In this document: positions 11,417 to 22,680 of the stretch, one piece after another
Numbering within the stretch: the first letter of the stretch is position 1
How the letters are laid out: every line of letters begins with the position of its first letter
From: Chondrosia reniformis
Taxonomy: Eukaryota > Porifera > Demospongiae > Chondrillida > Chondrillidae
Assembly: GCA_947172415.1 (NCBI GenBank)
Contig: OX359191.1
Coordinates: 6,510,001-6,574,000, forward strand
Reading direction: 5' to 3'
DNA: 64,000 bases
Made by a program: the position numbers and the translations under genes
Notes under the pieces: model-generated
The model's input: only the letters and a program-made list of their open reading frames with translations
Database searches by the model: none
Told to the model about the DNA's origin: nothing

Positions 11417-12514
11417 ATCTTTCAAAAGCTTTCTTGTAATAACCGTATTTACTGTACTCTATTTTTTACTTAAATTGAGACCCAATGACAATCTAAGTTC
11501 TCTGTACTGGAATTGGCTGATAAATGAGACCTTAGTTCCTAGAATTCATGTATATACCCGCATGATTGTTATATTGAATAGCTATATATATATAGATATT
11601 CTATATGAACAATAGATGTATACACAGTCTATATACATATAGAAGACTTTAATTCAAAGTCTATTATACGAGGTTCAGCTTTCAAAGCTAGCTACATACA
11701 TATGTACGTACAGCAAGGTTAATTTCAGTTCTATTGATACCTCATGATAAAGAAAGTTTTATATAGAAATATATATTCACATTTTTAATTGAGACAATTT
11801 GTAAACAAGTCATTTAAGCTATGTATAAAGTATTTTCAATATTAGCTGCATAGCCCAAAATAAGGAAGGGAATTTGTGGTTAGCCACATGGTTAAAAGTC
11901 CATGCACAGATTAGGAAACACAATTCCAATCATCATTTCAACAAGTAAACAGGCAGAACACAGCTGCAGAACACAACTGCAGAACACAACTGCAGTCTAC
12001 CAATACCACAAATTCATAACTGTATATATAATATATTGACAACATTATGGACTATATAAAGAATATGTTTGTATATGTACGTATATGTTTTGCTGAATAT
12101 ATAGCATGCAAAGCTCTCACTAGGTCCTTGGATCCTATTACTGTATATAAAATGTATATACTTTACAGATTAATTTGCTCATCAGTATATATATATATAT
12201 ACGTATGTAGCTTGTCACAATTTACATATATATATATATAAATACTCCTATATATATGTGGTGACCCTTCATCAGCATTATGTACAAAGTATCATATTTT
12301 AAACCCTATAAAATATATAATGTAATAAATAAATATTATATGCTGATCATGAACTGGTATTATGCCAACTTACATGCATGTACATATACATAATAATGTG
12401 TATATATCAATGCTGTATTATGCAAATAATTAAGGCTGTATATGCTATGTGTAACTTTTGAAAGTTAGCGTAAAAGTTAGAAATTCTTTCATTGGACATG
12501 CCTCCTTGTTCTTT
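11417..12514. other. Intergenic, AT-rich
   Basis: Between receptors A and B. Short tandem cacaactgcaga at about 11954-11990 and several TA microsatellites; no coding signal. Confidence 0.55.
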
Positions 12515-13492
12515 CTAAGGCTTCATTAGCACGCATCCCTTTTTTGAGGTACATGTATATTGGAAGCAACTCTTAAAGTATTTCTTCATTCTCTCTCTTA
12601 GAGGCTGAAAGTAATTGATAATCAAAACACAGCTTGGAATGAGAGCCAGATGAGAAAATATTGCATTCAAATACAGAATAGGCAGAGCAAAGCCAATATG
12701 GGAATAGCTATGATGTGGTGAAAATACCAGTGTTGCAGTGGGTATTGCATTAGATATAATATTGATGGTATTGCCCATAATTAGGAAGAGGGAGAATTTT
12801 GTCATTGATTTGATTGCTATCATGTCATTATTCACAACTCTATGTTTGATGAAAATGTAAGTCTTCCATATGAAGGTGATAGTAATCGCAAGAGGCGCCA
12901 CATAGGCAAATATGAATAGCAGAACTAGTAAAACGTATACACTTGGTCTCTTATGAGAGTAAGGTCGGCATAAGTAACCAAGAGAAAACTCCACTGGCAT
13001 GAGATCTGGAATAAATACTATAGCGGCAAGCAGCACTATAGCTGTCCAAAGAATCAGCATAGCAGGAAGAAAGTATTTAGGGTAAACTCGATCTTTTCCA
13101 TTCTTGACAATTAAGTAAACAGTGATGGAAAAAGCAGCCATAAATGTGATACGACCAATACCACCCAAACATACTAAGAAGATTGACAGTGAACAAGGGA
13201 CAGTTGATGGATCATGCATTTGATTTATGCCAACAATCAAAGTTAGGAATCGCAGTAAAACATGTCCTAGTGACTCAATGATACAGGCAAGGGGGATATT
13301 ACCCAGCATCAGTCGGATAACAGTGTTCACTTGGGACTCGTAGACCAAGGTGACAAGGATTAATATATTAGCAGCAATCACTGGAACCAAAATAAAAACT
13401 AGAAGAAGAATCTCAAAAACAGCATGGCCTGCATTAAAATCAAAATTCTGATCAGTAATATTACTGTAGTTTGAGGACAACTGGAGTGACAT
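12515..13492 (-). CDS. Divergent 7TM receptor B
   Basis: Intronless frame of 325 aa from the ATG at 13490-13492 (MSLQLSSNYSNITDQNFDF); upstream extension has only a TTG start. NYSN and NITD are possible N-glycosylation sites. TM1 is FEILLLVFILVPVIAANILI, TM3 follows VPCSLSIFLVCLGGIGRITF, and TM7 is HLALIPSCVLIINYFQPLRE. The loop Cys in YLCRPYS could pair with the TM3 Cys. TM4 to TM6 (LILWTAIVLLAAIVFIPDL; ITITFIWKTYIFIKH) differ strongly from receptors D, E, G and H, while the N-terminal third is almost the same as in E. Its 5' flank (13490-14310) is copied upstream of E. B therefore supplied the 5' partner of the crossover that made E. No DRY or NPxxY. Confidence 0.88.
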   Translation of the reverse strand: MSLQLSSNYSNITDQNFDFNAGHAVFEILLLVFILVPVIAANILILVTLVYESQVNTVIRLMLGNIPLACIIESLGHVLLRFLTLIVGINQMHDPSTVPCSLSIFLVCLGGIGRITFMAAFSITVYLIVKNGKDRVYPKYFLPAMLILWTAIVLLAAIVFIPDLMPVEFSLGYLCRPYSHKRPSVYVLLVLLFIFAYVAPLAITITFIWKTYIFIKHRVVNNDMIAIKSMTKFSLFLIMGNTINIISNAIPTATLVFSPHHSYSHIGFALPILYLNAIFSHLALIPSCVLIINYFQPLRERMKKYFKSCFQYTCTSKKGCVLMKP

Positions 13493-13859
13493 TGGTTCTT
13501 TCCTTTTTATGTATACAGTGTGTATATACAGTATGCTCAAAGAAACTACACTGTATAGACATATACAATCAACTGCTAGTTAGTTTGCAATTGTATATGT
13601 ACACTCACAACTACACTCGTTCCTTATGGTTGGACAAACGATTATTAGTTACTGCTATATACTGTTGAGATTTCCTTCTTGAATGTTGATTAATTCTGGA
13701 TATATAAAACTTCAATATAAACTGGCTAACTATTATATATATAAGTATTATGAATGCAATATAAACATGCCTAATACAGTTATCTGCAAGTAATGAATAG
13801 AAGTGAAAATTTATATATTATTAATGTATAGTTTCAGTTCAGAAGTGTACAACTATTAG

Positions 13860-14310
13860 TAAGCTTTGTGCACAATCTATGATGAAATATATATATAATT
13901 ATTGCTGGAAATGTATATACACACACCTAACAACCAATTGCAAGTACTAGTGCATGACCAAAAGACTTTAAGTGTGTATTGGTTGGGAGAACATCACCTA
14001 TTATATTACAAATGGCAGCCATGCAGTGATTGCCTCCTTTATAGCCAGTCATCTGTCATCCAAGATGGCAACTATATCATCAAAGAACCACATGCAGACA
14101 GCTCAATTGCCCTTTCATTGTATAGGACTCATCAGTTTGGTATCCTTTGGTGGTATATAAGTGTTCTGCCTTCAAATTGTAGATATATTAATGCAATACA
14201 AATGAAATGGCTATTTAATATAGAGAGAATTAATGGTAATATAAGTAGGAATAATATAGATAGGGTAGTGAAAAGAGATATAGCTATGTATAAGAGAAAG
14301 GTAGATGCGT
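13860..14310. other. Duplicated non-coding segment between B and C
   Basis: Repeated almost unchanged at about 21480-22145. It opens a frame (MLEMYIHTPNNQLQV...) that stays open in both copies, with about five residue differences over 140 and no indels inside, but with no splice signals or homology that I recognise. It runs into the 12-bp VNTR. I treat it as conserved by recent duplication rather than as a gene, with some doubt. Confidence 0.4.
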
Positions 14311-14314
14311 TTAC

Positions 14315-14526
14315 GTACACTTACGTATACTTACATGTATACTTACATGTATACTTACATGTATACTTACATGTATACTTACATGTGTACTTACATGTAT
14401 ACTTACATGTGTACTTACATGTATACTTACATGTGTACTTACATGTATACTTACATGTATACTTACATGTGTACTTACATGTGTACTTACATGTATACTT
14501 ACATGTATACTTACATGTGTACTTAT
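14315..14526. repeat. 12-bp VNTR, long allele
   Basis: About seventeen copies of acttacatgtat or acttacatgtgt. The duplicate locus at 22260-22325 has only about five, so copy number changed after the segmental duplication. All frames stay open only because the unit is a multiple of three. Confidence 0.95.
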
Positions 14527-14887
14527 ATAAGCTCACCAATTTGCCTTTTCATGTGCACCTGCTATATATCTCAATTGAATATATACAACGTGTCATTCAG
14601 ACCATTAATGAAGAAGATATTGGTGGAAGTTGTGTAATCAAAGTGCCTATCAATTCATGATCAAGTGCATGGTTTTTCATTTTTATATTTGTATAAGCCC
14701 TCTATATGTATATATATACAGCTGGACCTGCTATAATTTTGTGTAGAATACAGTATAATATGTTGATGCTATATAGTATATTATAAATATAATGAAACTT
14801 AATAATTACTATATGCAATCATGAAGCGTTTTGAATTCAAAAATAAACGGAACAATGTGTGTATTACATAGTTTAATTCAATTCAGA

Positions 14888-15895
14888 TCAATCACTTTTC
14901 TGTTGGATGTATACATCCATGGTTGATTCTTGCTTTTTTTCACATTCAATATGAGACAGCTTGAGAAGTCTGCCGATGTGTGTTTTCAATCTCTCTCTTA
15001 AAGGTTTGAAGTAATTGATGATCAAAAGACAACTTGGAATGAGAGCTAAATGGGTTAGAACTGCATTTGTATACAGAATACCAAATGCTAGATCATTATT
15101 AAGATCCTCAAGATGATGTTTTCCTGAAACAGCCAATGATATTGTTAGTGTTGTAATAGCAGTTACGTTAGTAAGAATGTTGACAGTATTGCCAACAATC
15201 AAAAATACAGCAAATTTAGTCATAGACTTTTCCAATGACATGTTATCTGTCACCAGATGTTGCTTAAGGAAGCAGTACACAATTACAATGAAGATGATGG
15301 TAAGTAGAAGGGGCAGGAGAAAGGCCAGTAGAAATAAAAGAGCCAAAATGATACTTTGGATACTCATTGTCCCTTCGAGAGTGCAAAAAAAGCCAAATGA
15401 ATACTCCGCTGGTATTAGAGCTTGAATCAAATTCATGCCACCCATTATGCCAATATAGGTCCAGAGGCTGATTACGGCTGGTACAAAATACTTACAGTGT
15501 AATCTATTCTTGCCAACTCTAATTAATAGATACACAGTCACTGAAAAAGCTGCCATGTATGTTATACGACCTATTGTACCCAAACTTATTAAAAAGAAGG
15601 AAAATGAACAAAGAAACACTGGAGGATGACTAATCTTGTTTATTCCTAGTACCAGTGCTGTCAAATGCAATATTACAAGTCCCATTGACTCTATGATGCA
15701 TGCAATAGGGATGTTGGCAACCATTAATCTGATAACAGCATTCACTTTGGACTCACAGACCAAGGTGATAAGGATCAGTATATTAGTAACAATCACTGGA
15801 ACCAATATGAGACCTAGAAGAAGTGTCTCAAAAGTGATACTACCAGCACCAAACTCAAAATCTGTGCTGTTACTCCCATTTGCAGTTGTGTTCAT
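14888..15895 (-). CDS. Divergent 7TM receptor C
   Basis: Intronless, 335 aa, from the ATG at 15893-15895 (MNTTANGSNSTDFEFGAGS); the frame upstream opens only with GTG. NTTA, NGSN and NSTD are potential N-glycosylation sites. TM1 is TLLLGLILVPVIVTNILILI, TM3 follows LCSFSFFLISLGTIGRITYM, and TM6 is MTKFAVFLIVGNTVNILTNV. TM7 is LTHLALIPSCLLIINYFKPL, followed by a basic cytoplasmic tail (RERLKTHIGRLLKLSH). It has 11 residue differences from receptor F across 335, consistent with recent duplication. It has a longer TM6-TM7 loop (AVSGKHHLEDLNNDLAFG) than the D/G or E/H pairs. Ligand and signalling partner unknown. Confidence 0.9.
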   Translation of the reverse strand: MNTTANGSNSTDFEFGAGSITFETLLLGLILVPVIVTNILILITLVCESKVNAVIRLMVANIPIACIIESMGLVILHLTALVLGINKISHPPVFLCSFSFFLISLGTIGRITYMAAFSVTVYLLIRVGKNRLHCKYFVPAVISLWTYIGIMGGMNLIQALIPAEYSFGFFCTLEGTMSIQSIILALLFLLAFLLPLLLTIIFIVIVYCFLKQHLVTDNMSLEKSMTKFAVFLIVGNTVNILTNVTAITTLTISLAVSGKHHLEDLNNDLAFGILYTNAVLTHLALIPSCLLIINYFKPLRERLKTHIGRLLKLSHIECEKKQESTMDVYIQQKSD

Positions 15896-17422
15896 TTTCT
15901 TTCTCAAGTCACTCACTTTGGACCTTTTGACTGATTCTGATATAAAAGAGAGAATCTGATGCTGATTACTAGTTAGTTGGCACCCTTGGCAAAGTAAGTT
16001 AATCGGAAACAGTTACCAGAACAATGATACACTTTCTGTCTATCTGAAGTTGACCCCAGGCCTATTTATATAGACATTTACAACATCTGTTAACTTTAGC
16101 AATCCTTGCATAAACAAGAATGAAAAATGAAAGTATGCATATGTATTTATACTATACACGTATATGATTGTTTTTATACGAAAAGGAAGTTTAGATTTCA
16201 TTATAGTGTATATAATTATTGTTTTGAATTTATATAATCCACTGTGAATTAAATTTTTGGGCTTCCATCACACGGTACGATGAATGTAGCTTAGCTCTGT
16301 CCAAAATGGCTCATCACTTATAATTTTACACCTAGATAAGAATTTGTATTTCCCGGTGAATGTACATGTGTTAATAAAGTAATTCCACAGTCTATTTTAG
16401 AGGTCTCTGTGGTTTCTGGATTATTACAAAAAGTGAAACATTCACACTGAAGTGTGATTATATAGGGGCAAATGCATGGTGGAATATTGTCCTTCAAATC
16501 ACAATTTGTGATCACATTGCTATATAGTTGTTATACTTTACTACACTCAAGTCACTTTCGGGTAAACATTTTCTATTAAGATCTGTAATACAGCAAATAT
16601 ATATACATTACTCACAGAAAGTTCTAGAAGGCTGAATTACTATATACTATAGCTATCAAATACAGCTAACTATTATAATAGAGAAGATTACATATACGTA
16701 TACGTAAAAATCACATACCTATACGTATATGGTATTAATTAGTTCTCAAAGTATGTACAGTATATAGCTACATATATATATCTTAACTTAAATCCCTGTT
16801 ATATAATTGGCTCTTTTTAGAATACAATTAATGTAAGACTTATATATGCATATATAGGACCTACGGAGGCAATGAGGTGTAAAAATGTACATAATTGATA
16901 AACCATGTAGTCTACCTTTCAATCTTTAAGTTTTTAAGGCCTTCATAGAGGTGTATAAAACATTTCCAGAGGTTTTGAAATTTCGATCGATCCCTACTTC
17001 TAGTATATCCATGATGCGCCCAAACATAGAAGTGATGTGTATAGTTAAGTTTCAGTATGCCACTTCTGCAATGTTAGCCGTACCATATGATCACTTTCTT
17101 GTTTCGTTACTTTTTCTAGATGTGCCAATCACTATTATAGTGCCATCCCTACTTTTAACTTCATTTTTGAATGTTTTTATTTAACTTATATATAAATGTG
17201 ATGGCCTAATGCAATGCTGGTATGTATATATACAGTATATATACCTGAAGCAAATATTACAGAGTACCAATACGCATAGAATCACTGTTAATATTTAAAC
17301 CTGAATTATTGTACATGTATTGTTATGTTTTAATGAAAAGTAAGACAATGGTATATATATACGTATATTAACACATTCTCTTTTCATGAATATTTAGAAA
17401 GTTCCATATGCAGCTTGCTTTC
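15896..17422. other. Intergenic between C and D, with MITE remnant
   Basis: Mostly shared with 23689-25860. Unit 1 carries a private insert at about 16940-17192 containing gcgcccaaacatagaagtg, which matches the arms of the foldback MITE family at 25183-25562 and 42751-42860. Unit 2 lacks this insert and instead has a full-length family member 2.3 kb downstream of F. No coding signal. Confidence 0.7.
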
Positions 17423-18418
17423 TCAAGCCTTAATTACCGATAGGTTCAGATCTTGTGATGGATACATACTATTTAATGGCTTTTTCTTCAACAGGCATGG
17501 CATAAAGAATGTCAGCATGTAGTGTTTTATTCTCTTTCTCAAAGGCTTAAAGTAGTTAATAATCAAAATACAGCTTGGAATGAGAGCCAAATGAGCCAGC
17601 ACTGCATCCAAATGCAAAATAGCAATGGCCACATTATATCCAAACTCCTCATAGTGTTCTTTCCTTGAAAGCAATAAAGTTCCAATTGCGATGCTGTTTG
17701 CTAGCACATTAGTGGTATTCCCAACAATCAGAAATATTGCAAATTTAGTCATGGATTTTGACACTGCCATTTTATCTGCTATTATTTTCTTCTTTACAAA
17801 ACGGTACACCTTCAGAATACAAGCTACTGTAACAAGAAGTGGTAGGAAGTATGCAAACAGAAACAGAAGAACAACTACGACATAAGTTTTGGCATTAAGA
17901 TCATTTTCAGGACGGCATATGAACCCAAAGGCGTACTCCACAGATACTACAGCCTCAATCAGATTCTGCCCAGCAATCAGAAACACAAAAACCCAAATAC
18001 ATAAAACTGCTGGAATGAAGTACTTGTAGTGCAGTCTGTCTTTACCAATCTTTACCACAAGGAACACAGTCACCGAAAAAGCTGCCATGTACATGATACG
18101 ACCAATGCCACCTAATGTAACCATAAAAATTGAAAATGAGCAAAGGAAGTCTGGAGGATGATAAATCCTGTTTATCCCAATTACTAATGCTGATATACGC
18201 AACATCATATGTCCTAATGACTCAATGATGCATGCAACGGGGATATTACCCAACATCAGTCTGATAACAGTGTTCACTTGGGACTCGTAGACCAAGGTGA
18301 CAAGGATTAATATGTTAGCAGCAATCACTGGAACCAAAATGAAAAGTAGAAGAATTATATCAAATGCAATCTGGCCTCCATTATAAGGGTAATAAGTAGT
18401 TATAGTTGAATTATTCAT
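17423..18418 (-). CDS. Divergent 7TM receptor D
   Basis: Intronless, 331 aa, with a true ATG at 18416-18418 (MNNSTITTYYPYNGGQIAF). NNST is a likely glycosylation site. TM1 is FDIILLLFILVPVIAANILI, TM3 entry FLCSFSIFMVTLGGIGRIMY, and the second extracellular loop has the conserved FICRP. TM5 is VVVVLLFLFAYFLPLLVTVA, TM6 MTKFAIFLIVGNTTNVLANS, and TM7 HLALIPSCILIINYFKPLRK. The tail holds Cys and Lys (PCLLKKKPLNSMYPSQDL). It is the unit-1 partner of receptor G, which has the same tail. TM3 ends in GRIMYMAAFSV rather than DRY. Confidence 0.9.
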   Translation of the reverse strand: MNNSTITTYYPYNGGQIAFDIILLLFILVPVIAANILILVTLVYESQVNTVIRLMLGNIPVACIIESLGHMMLRISALVIGINRIYHPPDFLCSFSIFMVTLGGIGRIMYMAAFSVTVFLVVKIGKDRLHYKYFIPAVLCIWVFVFLIAGQNLIEAVVSVEYAFGFICRPENDLNAKTYVVVVLLFLFAYFLPLLVTVACILKVYRFVKKKIIADKMAVSKSMTKFAIFLIVGNTTNVLANSIAIGTLLLSRKEHYEEFGYNVAIAILHLDAVLAHLALIPSCILIINYFKPLRKRIKHYMLTFFMPCLLKKKPLNSMYPSQDLNLSVIKA

Positions 18419-18755
18419 TAGATCTTCAGTTACTCCACTTTTAGACTTTCAAATGTTCTACTGACCTCTACTATATATACATTTCAGCATAATATAGTCA
18501 TTTAAGACTCAGTATACAGTCTTTATGTACGTTGATCCAATGTATACATATATACATATTATTTATAAAAAAAAGTGTTTTGATATAGGTTGTGTATCAA
18601 CACTCATTCCTATTCAGTATTATAATTATAGCTTCATGAATACAAGTATTGGTAGATAGAAAATGAGGAGATTATATCCCATAATATTGAATAGAATTCA
18701 TTTGAAAGTGACTTTATGTATTCATTGTACAGTATTCACATGCACTTGTTTACAG

Positions 18756-18975
18756 AGATTACGTTAGTACGTATTATACTCTGCAATAATTAAAGTAGGG
18801 CAGCTGAAAAAACATGGCCATCCTATATTCAATGGGTACACCCAATAAATTCGATTTTCGGTTATATTAGACTGATTATAGTCGTTTATGTATGCTGCTC
18901 TAAATGCCAATGTAAAACATGTTTCAATGTTCTGCAATAGATCCAATTCCAAAATCCTTTTCTTCAAATGACCTG
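18756..18975. mobile_element. Old relative of the foldback MITE, unit 1
   Basis: Contains attcgattttcggttatatt, aaatgccaatgtaaaacatg and ccaattccaaaatcctttt. These are collinear with the left part of the element at 24639-25566 (gcgattttcggttacattca; aaatgccaaaacatgtttcg). Repeated at about 27222-27440, so it predates the segmental duplication. Degenerate, no ORF. Confidence 0.55.
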
Positions 18976-19119
18976 CTGAGTGAATTTCTATGACAGCTTG
19001 ATCTCCAATGGTGGAGGTAGCCCCTTACAACATACGTATGTACATATATAAAAAGTGGTAACAGTTAGTAGTTAGGCATAAATAATATACATAATTTATT
19101 ATTTAAAATTAAATTTTCA

Positions 19120-19610
19120 TTCCAGTGTTTTTGTGGTCTTCCCCTGGGGTTTCTCCCATTCACCTACTCACTGTACACCTGCCAGTTTATCTTCTTCCAT
19201 ATCCTCTACCTTCAGTTTCTATTTTCTCTGCTTCTTTCTATAGCTGTTTTCAAAACTGCATCCTGCTTCAACCTTTGCCTAATGTCCACATTTCTAACTC
19301 TATCTAGCTCTGTCACTCCATCCACTCTCCTCAGATACCTCATCTCCATTATCTGCAATATGCTCTCATTTTTTTCTGTATTGTCCAGGTTTCACACCCA
19401 TATACATAGTAGGTAGAAACTACCATTGCTTTGAAGACTCTCATCTTCTTTTCCTTGCTCACCTTTCTTCTCTCTATGACTTCTGATCTCATTGCTCCAA
19501 TCACCTTCACTGCAGCCCAATTCTATATTCTATCTCTCCACTTCACATGTCCCTTCCTCATTGAACCATGCACCTAGCTATAGGTACTTCATCACCTTCA
19601 CTTTATCAAT
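19120..19610 (-). pseudogene. LINE reverse-transcriptase tail remnant, unit 1
   Basis: On the minus strand the frame reads KMRVFKAMVVSTYYVWV, then LQIMEMRYLRRVDGVTELDR and VRNVDIRQRL, and ends near GRNPRGRPQKHW. This is the usual C-terminal region of a non-LTR reverse-transcriptase ORF (EMR-LRR-V-GV-R-DR-RN-DIR, then RGRP-K-W). Stops interrupt it. The same remnant is at 27578-28070, so it inserted before the receptor duplication. Clade not resolved. Confidence 0.7.
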
Positions 19611-20114
19611 GTGTATAAAGGAAGGAGTGCTAGCTTGCTTAAAACCTAAAAACAAACGTATTGTGAATATCATCATATTGCTTATTGTTTATCTCCACTA
19701 CATAGATATATATACCACTTGAGGGGAGTGTTGAGGTAATTAAGATAGATATATGTATGTATATGCACTTGATCAGTCTCATAAGTCCTTTTTAATTGCC
19801 CATCAAAAGTTGGTTGGCCATATAAGGTACGTACAAGCTTCATCTTTATATTCAACATTTGAGTCGTTTTTCTAATCAGTACAATTTCATAATTTATGTA
19901 TCTGCTATTTTTAAAATTAAAAATGAAAGGATCAGATTCAATCAGATTTCAATAAAGTTATAAAGTCATAAATTAAAAATTGTGCAATATTATTGATGTG
20001 AGTGAATCAGTATATACCTATTAGTATCAATATGTATATAAGATGCATGAAATAGCATATGAATTAATTGCATGAATAGTATAAATTAAGATACTCATGA
20101 TACTGTGCATATTA

Positions 20115-21116
20115 CTATATGACAGGTTCACTGACATCAATACTAACACTCTGCATACACTGCTTCAACAGGCATGGCTTAAAGAATGTCAGCATGTAGT
20201 GTTTTATTCTCTTTCTCAAAGGCTTAAAGTAGTTAATAATCAAAATACAGCTTGGAATGAGAGCCAAATGAGCCAGCACTGCATCCAAATACAAAATAGC
20301 AATGGCCACATTATACCCCAACTCCTCATAGTGTTCTTTCCTTGAAAGCAATAAAGTTCCAATTGCGATGCTGTTTGCTAGCACATTAGTGGTATTCCCA
20401 ACAATCAGAAATATTGCAAATTTAGTCATGGACTTTGACACCGCCATTTTATCTGCTACTATTTTCTTCTTTACGAAATGGTACACCTTCAGAATACATG
20501 CTACTGTAACAAGAAGTGGTAGGAAGTATGCAAACAGAAACAGAAGAACAACTACAACATAGTTGCCGGCATCAAGCTCATTTTTAGGGCGGCATATGAA
20601 CCCAAAGGAGTACTCCACAGATACTACAGCCTCAATCAGATTCTGCCCAGCAATCAGAAACACAAAAACCCAAATACATATAACTGCTGGAATGAAATAC
20701 TTGTAGTGCAGTCTGTCTTTACCAATCTTTACGACAAGGAACACAGTCACCGAAAAAGCTGCCATGTACATGATACGACCAATGCCGCCCAAACATGCCA
20801 TGAAAAAGGCAAATGAGCAGAGGAACAAGGGAGGGTTGCTGATCTGATTAATTCCAGTGACCAGTGTGATGACATGCAGTAAAACATGTCCTAGTGACTC
20901 AATGATACATGCAAGGGGGATATTACCCAACATCAGTCTGATAACAGTGTTCACTTGGGACTCGTAGACCAAGGTGACAAGGATTAATATATTAGCAGCA
21001 ATCACTGGAACCAAAATGAAAACTAGAAGAATAATCTCAAAAACAGCATGGCCTGCATTAAAATCAAAATTCTGATCAGTAATATTACTGTAGTTTGAGG
21101 ACACTCCAGTTGTCAT
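20115..21116 (-). CDS. Divergent 7TM receptor E, B/H hybrid
   Basis: Intronless, 333 aa, from the ATG at 21114-21116 (MTTGVSSNYSNITDQNFDF); upstream extension is TTG-initiated. The N-terminus through TM2 (NYSNITDQNFDFNAGHAVFE; NIPLACIIESLGHVLL) matches B. From about HVITLVTGINQIS to the C-terminus it matches H almost residue for residue, including FLCSFAFFMACLGGIGRIMY, RPKNELDAGNYVVVV and the tail TFFKPCLLKQCM. The 5' flank is B-like and the 3' flank H-like, so the junction lies inside the gene at about 20860-20900. It is at the border of the two duplicated units, as expected if unequal crossing-over created it. The frame is intact, so a hybrid receptor could be made. Confidence 0.92.
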   Translation of the reverse strand: MTTGVSSNYSNITDQNFDFNAGHAVFEIILLVFILVPVIAANILILVTLVYESQVNTVIRLMLGNIPLACIIESLGHVLLHVITLVTGINQISNPPLFLCSFAFFMACLGGIGRIMYMAAFSVTVFLVVKIGKDRLHYKYFIPAVICIWVFVFLIAGQNLIEAVVSVEYSFGFICRPKNELDAGNYVVVVLLFLFAYFLPLLVTVACILKVYHFVKKKIVADKMAVSKSMTKFAIFLIVGNTTNVLANSIAIGTLLLSRKEHYEELGYNVAIAILYLDAVLAHLALIPSCILIINYFKPLRKRIKHYMLTFFKPCLLKQCMQSVSIDVSEPVI

Positions 21117-21512
21117 TGGTTCTTTCCTTTTTATGTATACAGTGTGTATATACAGTATGCTCAAAGAAACTACACTGTATAGACATATACAATCAACTGC
21201 TAGTTAGTTTCCAATTGTATATGTACACTCACAACTACACTCGTTCCTTATGGTTGGACAAACGATTATTAGTTACTGCTATATACTGTTGAGATTTCCT
21301 TCTTGAATGTTGATTAATTCTGGATATATAAAACTTCAATATAAACTGGCTAACTATTATATATATAAGTATTATGAATGCAATATAAACATGCCTAATA
21401 CAGTTATCTGAGAGTAATGAATAGAAGTGAAAATTTATATATTATTAATGTATAGTTTCAGTTCAGAAGTATACAACTATTAGTAAGCTTTGTGCACAAT
21501 CTATGATGAAAT

Positions 21513-21695
21513 GATAGGGGGTAATTTTAGTTGCGTTCATTATGAAAAATAAGTTTATTGGAGCTATCAGCAACAAAATTGAGCTAGATTACTTTATTAG
21601 ATAGATTACCTCATTACTGCTGATGAAGACCTACGGGTCGAAACGTTCAATCTAGCTCAATTTTGTTGCTGATAGCTCCAATAAACTTATTTTTC
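21513..21695. mobile_element. 183-bp insertion with long inverted repeats and 15-bp target duplication
   Basis: Present in unit 2 only; the empty site is at about 13875-13890. The 15-bp target duplication aatctatgatgaaat lies at 21498-21512 and 21696-21710. Inverted arms of about 45 bp (21543-21588 and 21651-21695) share aataagtttattggagctat and its complement. The interior carries the hammerhead-like motif (21622-21646). Probably a solo terminal fragment of a PLE-type retroelement or a non-autonomous derivative. Confidence 0.85.
21622..21646 (+). ncRNA. Hammerhead-core-like motif 1
   Basis: CTGATGA, an extra A, then GACC-TACG-GGTC as a perfect 4-bp hairpin, then GAAAC. This matches the catalytic core plus stem II of a hammerhead ribozyme except for the one extra A after CTGATGA. 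I could not identify convincing stems I and III. Confidence 0.4.
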
Positions 21696-22259
21696 AATCT
21701 ATGATGAAATATATATATATAATTATTGCTGGAAATGTATATAGTACACACACCTAACAACCAATTGCAAGTACTAGTGCATGACCAAAAGACTTTAAGT
21801 GTGTATTGGTTGGGAGAACATCACCTATTATATTACAAATGGCAGCCATGCAGTGATTGCCTCCTTTATAGCCAGTCATCTGTCATCCAAGATGGCAACT
21901 ATATCATCAAAGAACCACATGCAGACAGCTCAATTGCCCTTTCAATGTATAGGACTCATCAGTTTGGTATGCTTTGGTGGTATATAAGTGTTCTGCCTTC
22001 AACTTGTAGATATATTAATGCAATACAAATGAAATGGCTATTTAATATAGAGAGAATTAATGGTAATATAAGTAGGAATAATATAGATAGGGCAGTGAAA
22101 AGAGATATAGCTATGTATAAGAGAAAGGTAGATACGTTTACGTATATAGATATAAAGGAAGAGAGAGAGATGGCTTCTGACTGTTATACGTAGTAGATTT
22201 ACGAGGATGGTTATTAGACATGCAAATCATAGACTTTAAATTGCATGGTTAAAGCCTGA

Positions 22260-22325
22260 ACATGTATACTTACATGTATACTTACATGTATACTTACATG
22301 TATACTTACATGTGTACTTATATAA
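22260..22325. repeat. 12-bp VNTR, short allele
   Basis: About five copies of acttacatgtat/g, the unit-2 equivalent of the seventeen-copy array at 14315-14526. Confidence 0.93.
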
Positions 22326-22680
22326 GTTCACCAATTTGCCTTTTCATGTGCACCTGCTACATATCTTAATTGAATATATGCAGCGTGTCATTCAGACCAT
22401 TAATGAAGAAGATATCGGTGGAAGTTGTGTAATCAAAGTGCCTATCAATTCATGATCAAGTGCATGGTTTTTCATTTTTAAGCCCTCTATATGTATATAT
22501 ATACAGCTGGACCTGCTATAATTTTGTGTAGAATACAGTATAATATGTTGATGCTATATAGTATATTATAAATATAATGAAACTTAATAATTACTATATG
22601 CAATCATGAAGCGTTTTTTGAATTCAAAAATAAATGAAACAATGTGTGTACATGTATTACATAGTTTAATTCAATTCAGA

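Larger units (their letters stand above)
13490..20900. repeat. Segmental duplication, unit 1
   Basis: From the 5' flank of receptor B through receptors C and D, the LINE remnant at 19120-19610 and the 3' two thirds of E. The same order recurs from about 20900 to 29360. Offsets between matching anchors are 7624 (B to E start), 7793 (C to F), 8438 (D to G), 8459 (LINE remnant) and 8461 (E to H stop). The changes are explained by insertions private to one unit: 21513-21695 and 24639-25566 in unit 2, about 16940-17200 in unit 1. Confidence 0.93.

Noticed and set aside
12499..13540. Longer N-termini for receptors B, C, E, F and H (for example MSILYIHTVYIKRKEP)
   Set aside because: These extensions begin with TTG or GTG and have no upstream ATG; the first in-frame ATG gives a normal receptor N-terminus with glycosylation sites.
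13902..14660. 252-aa open frame
   Set aside because: Held open by the 12-bp VNTR (a multiple of three); its non-repeat part is conserved only because of the recent segmental duplication, and no domain or splice signals support it.
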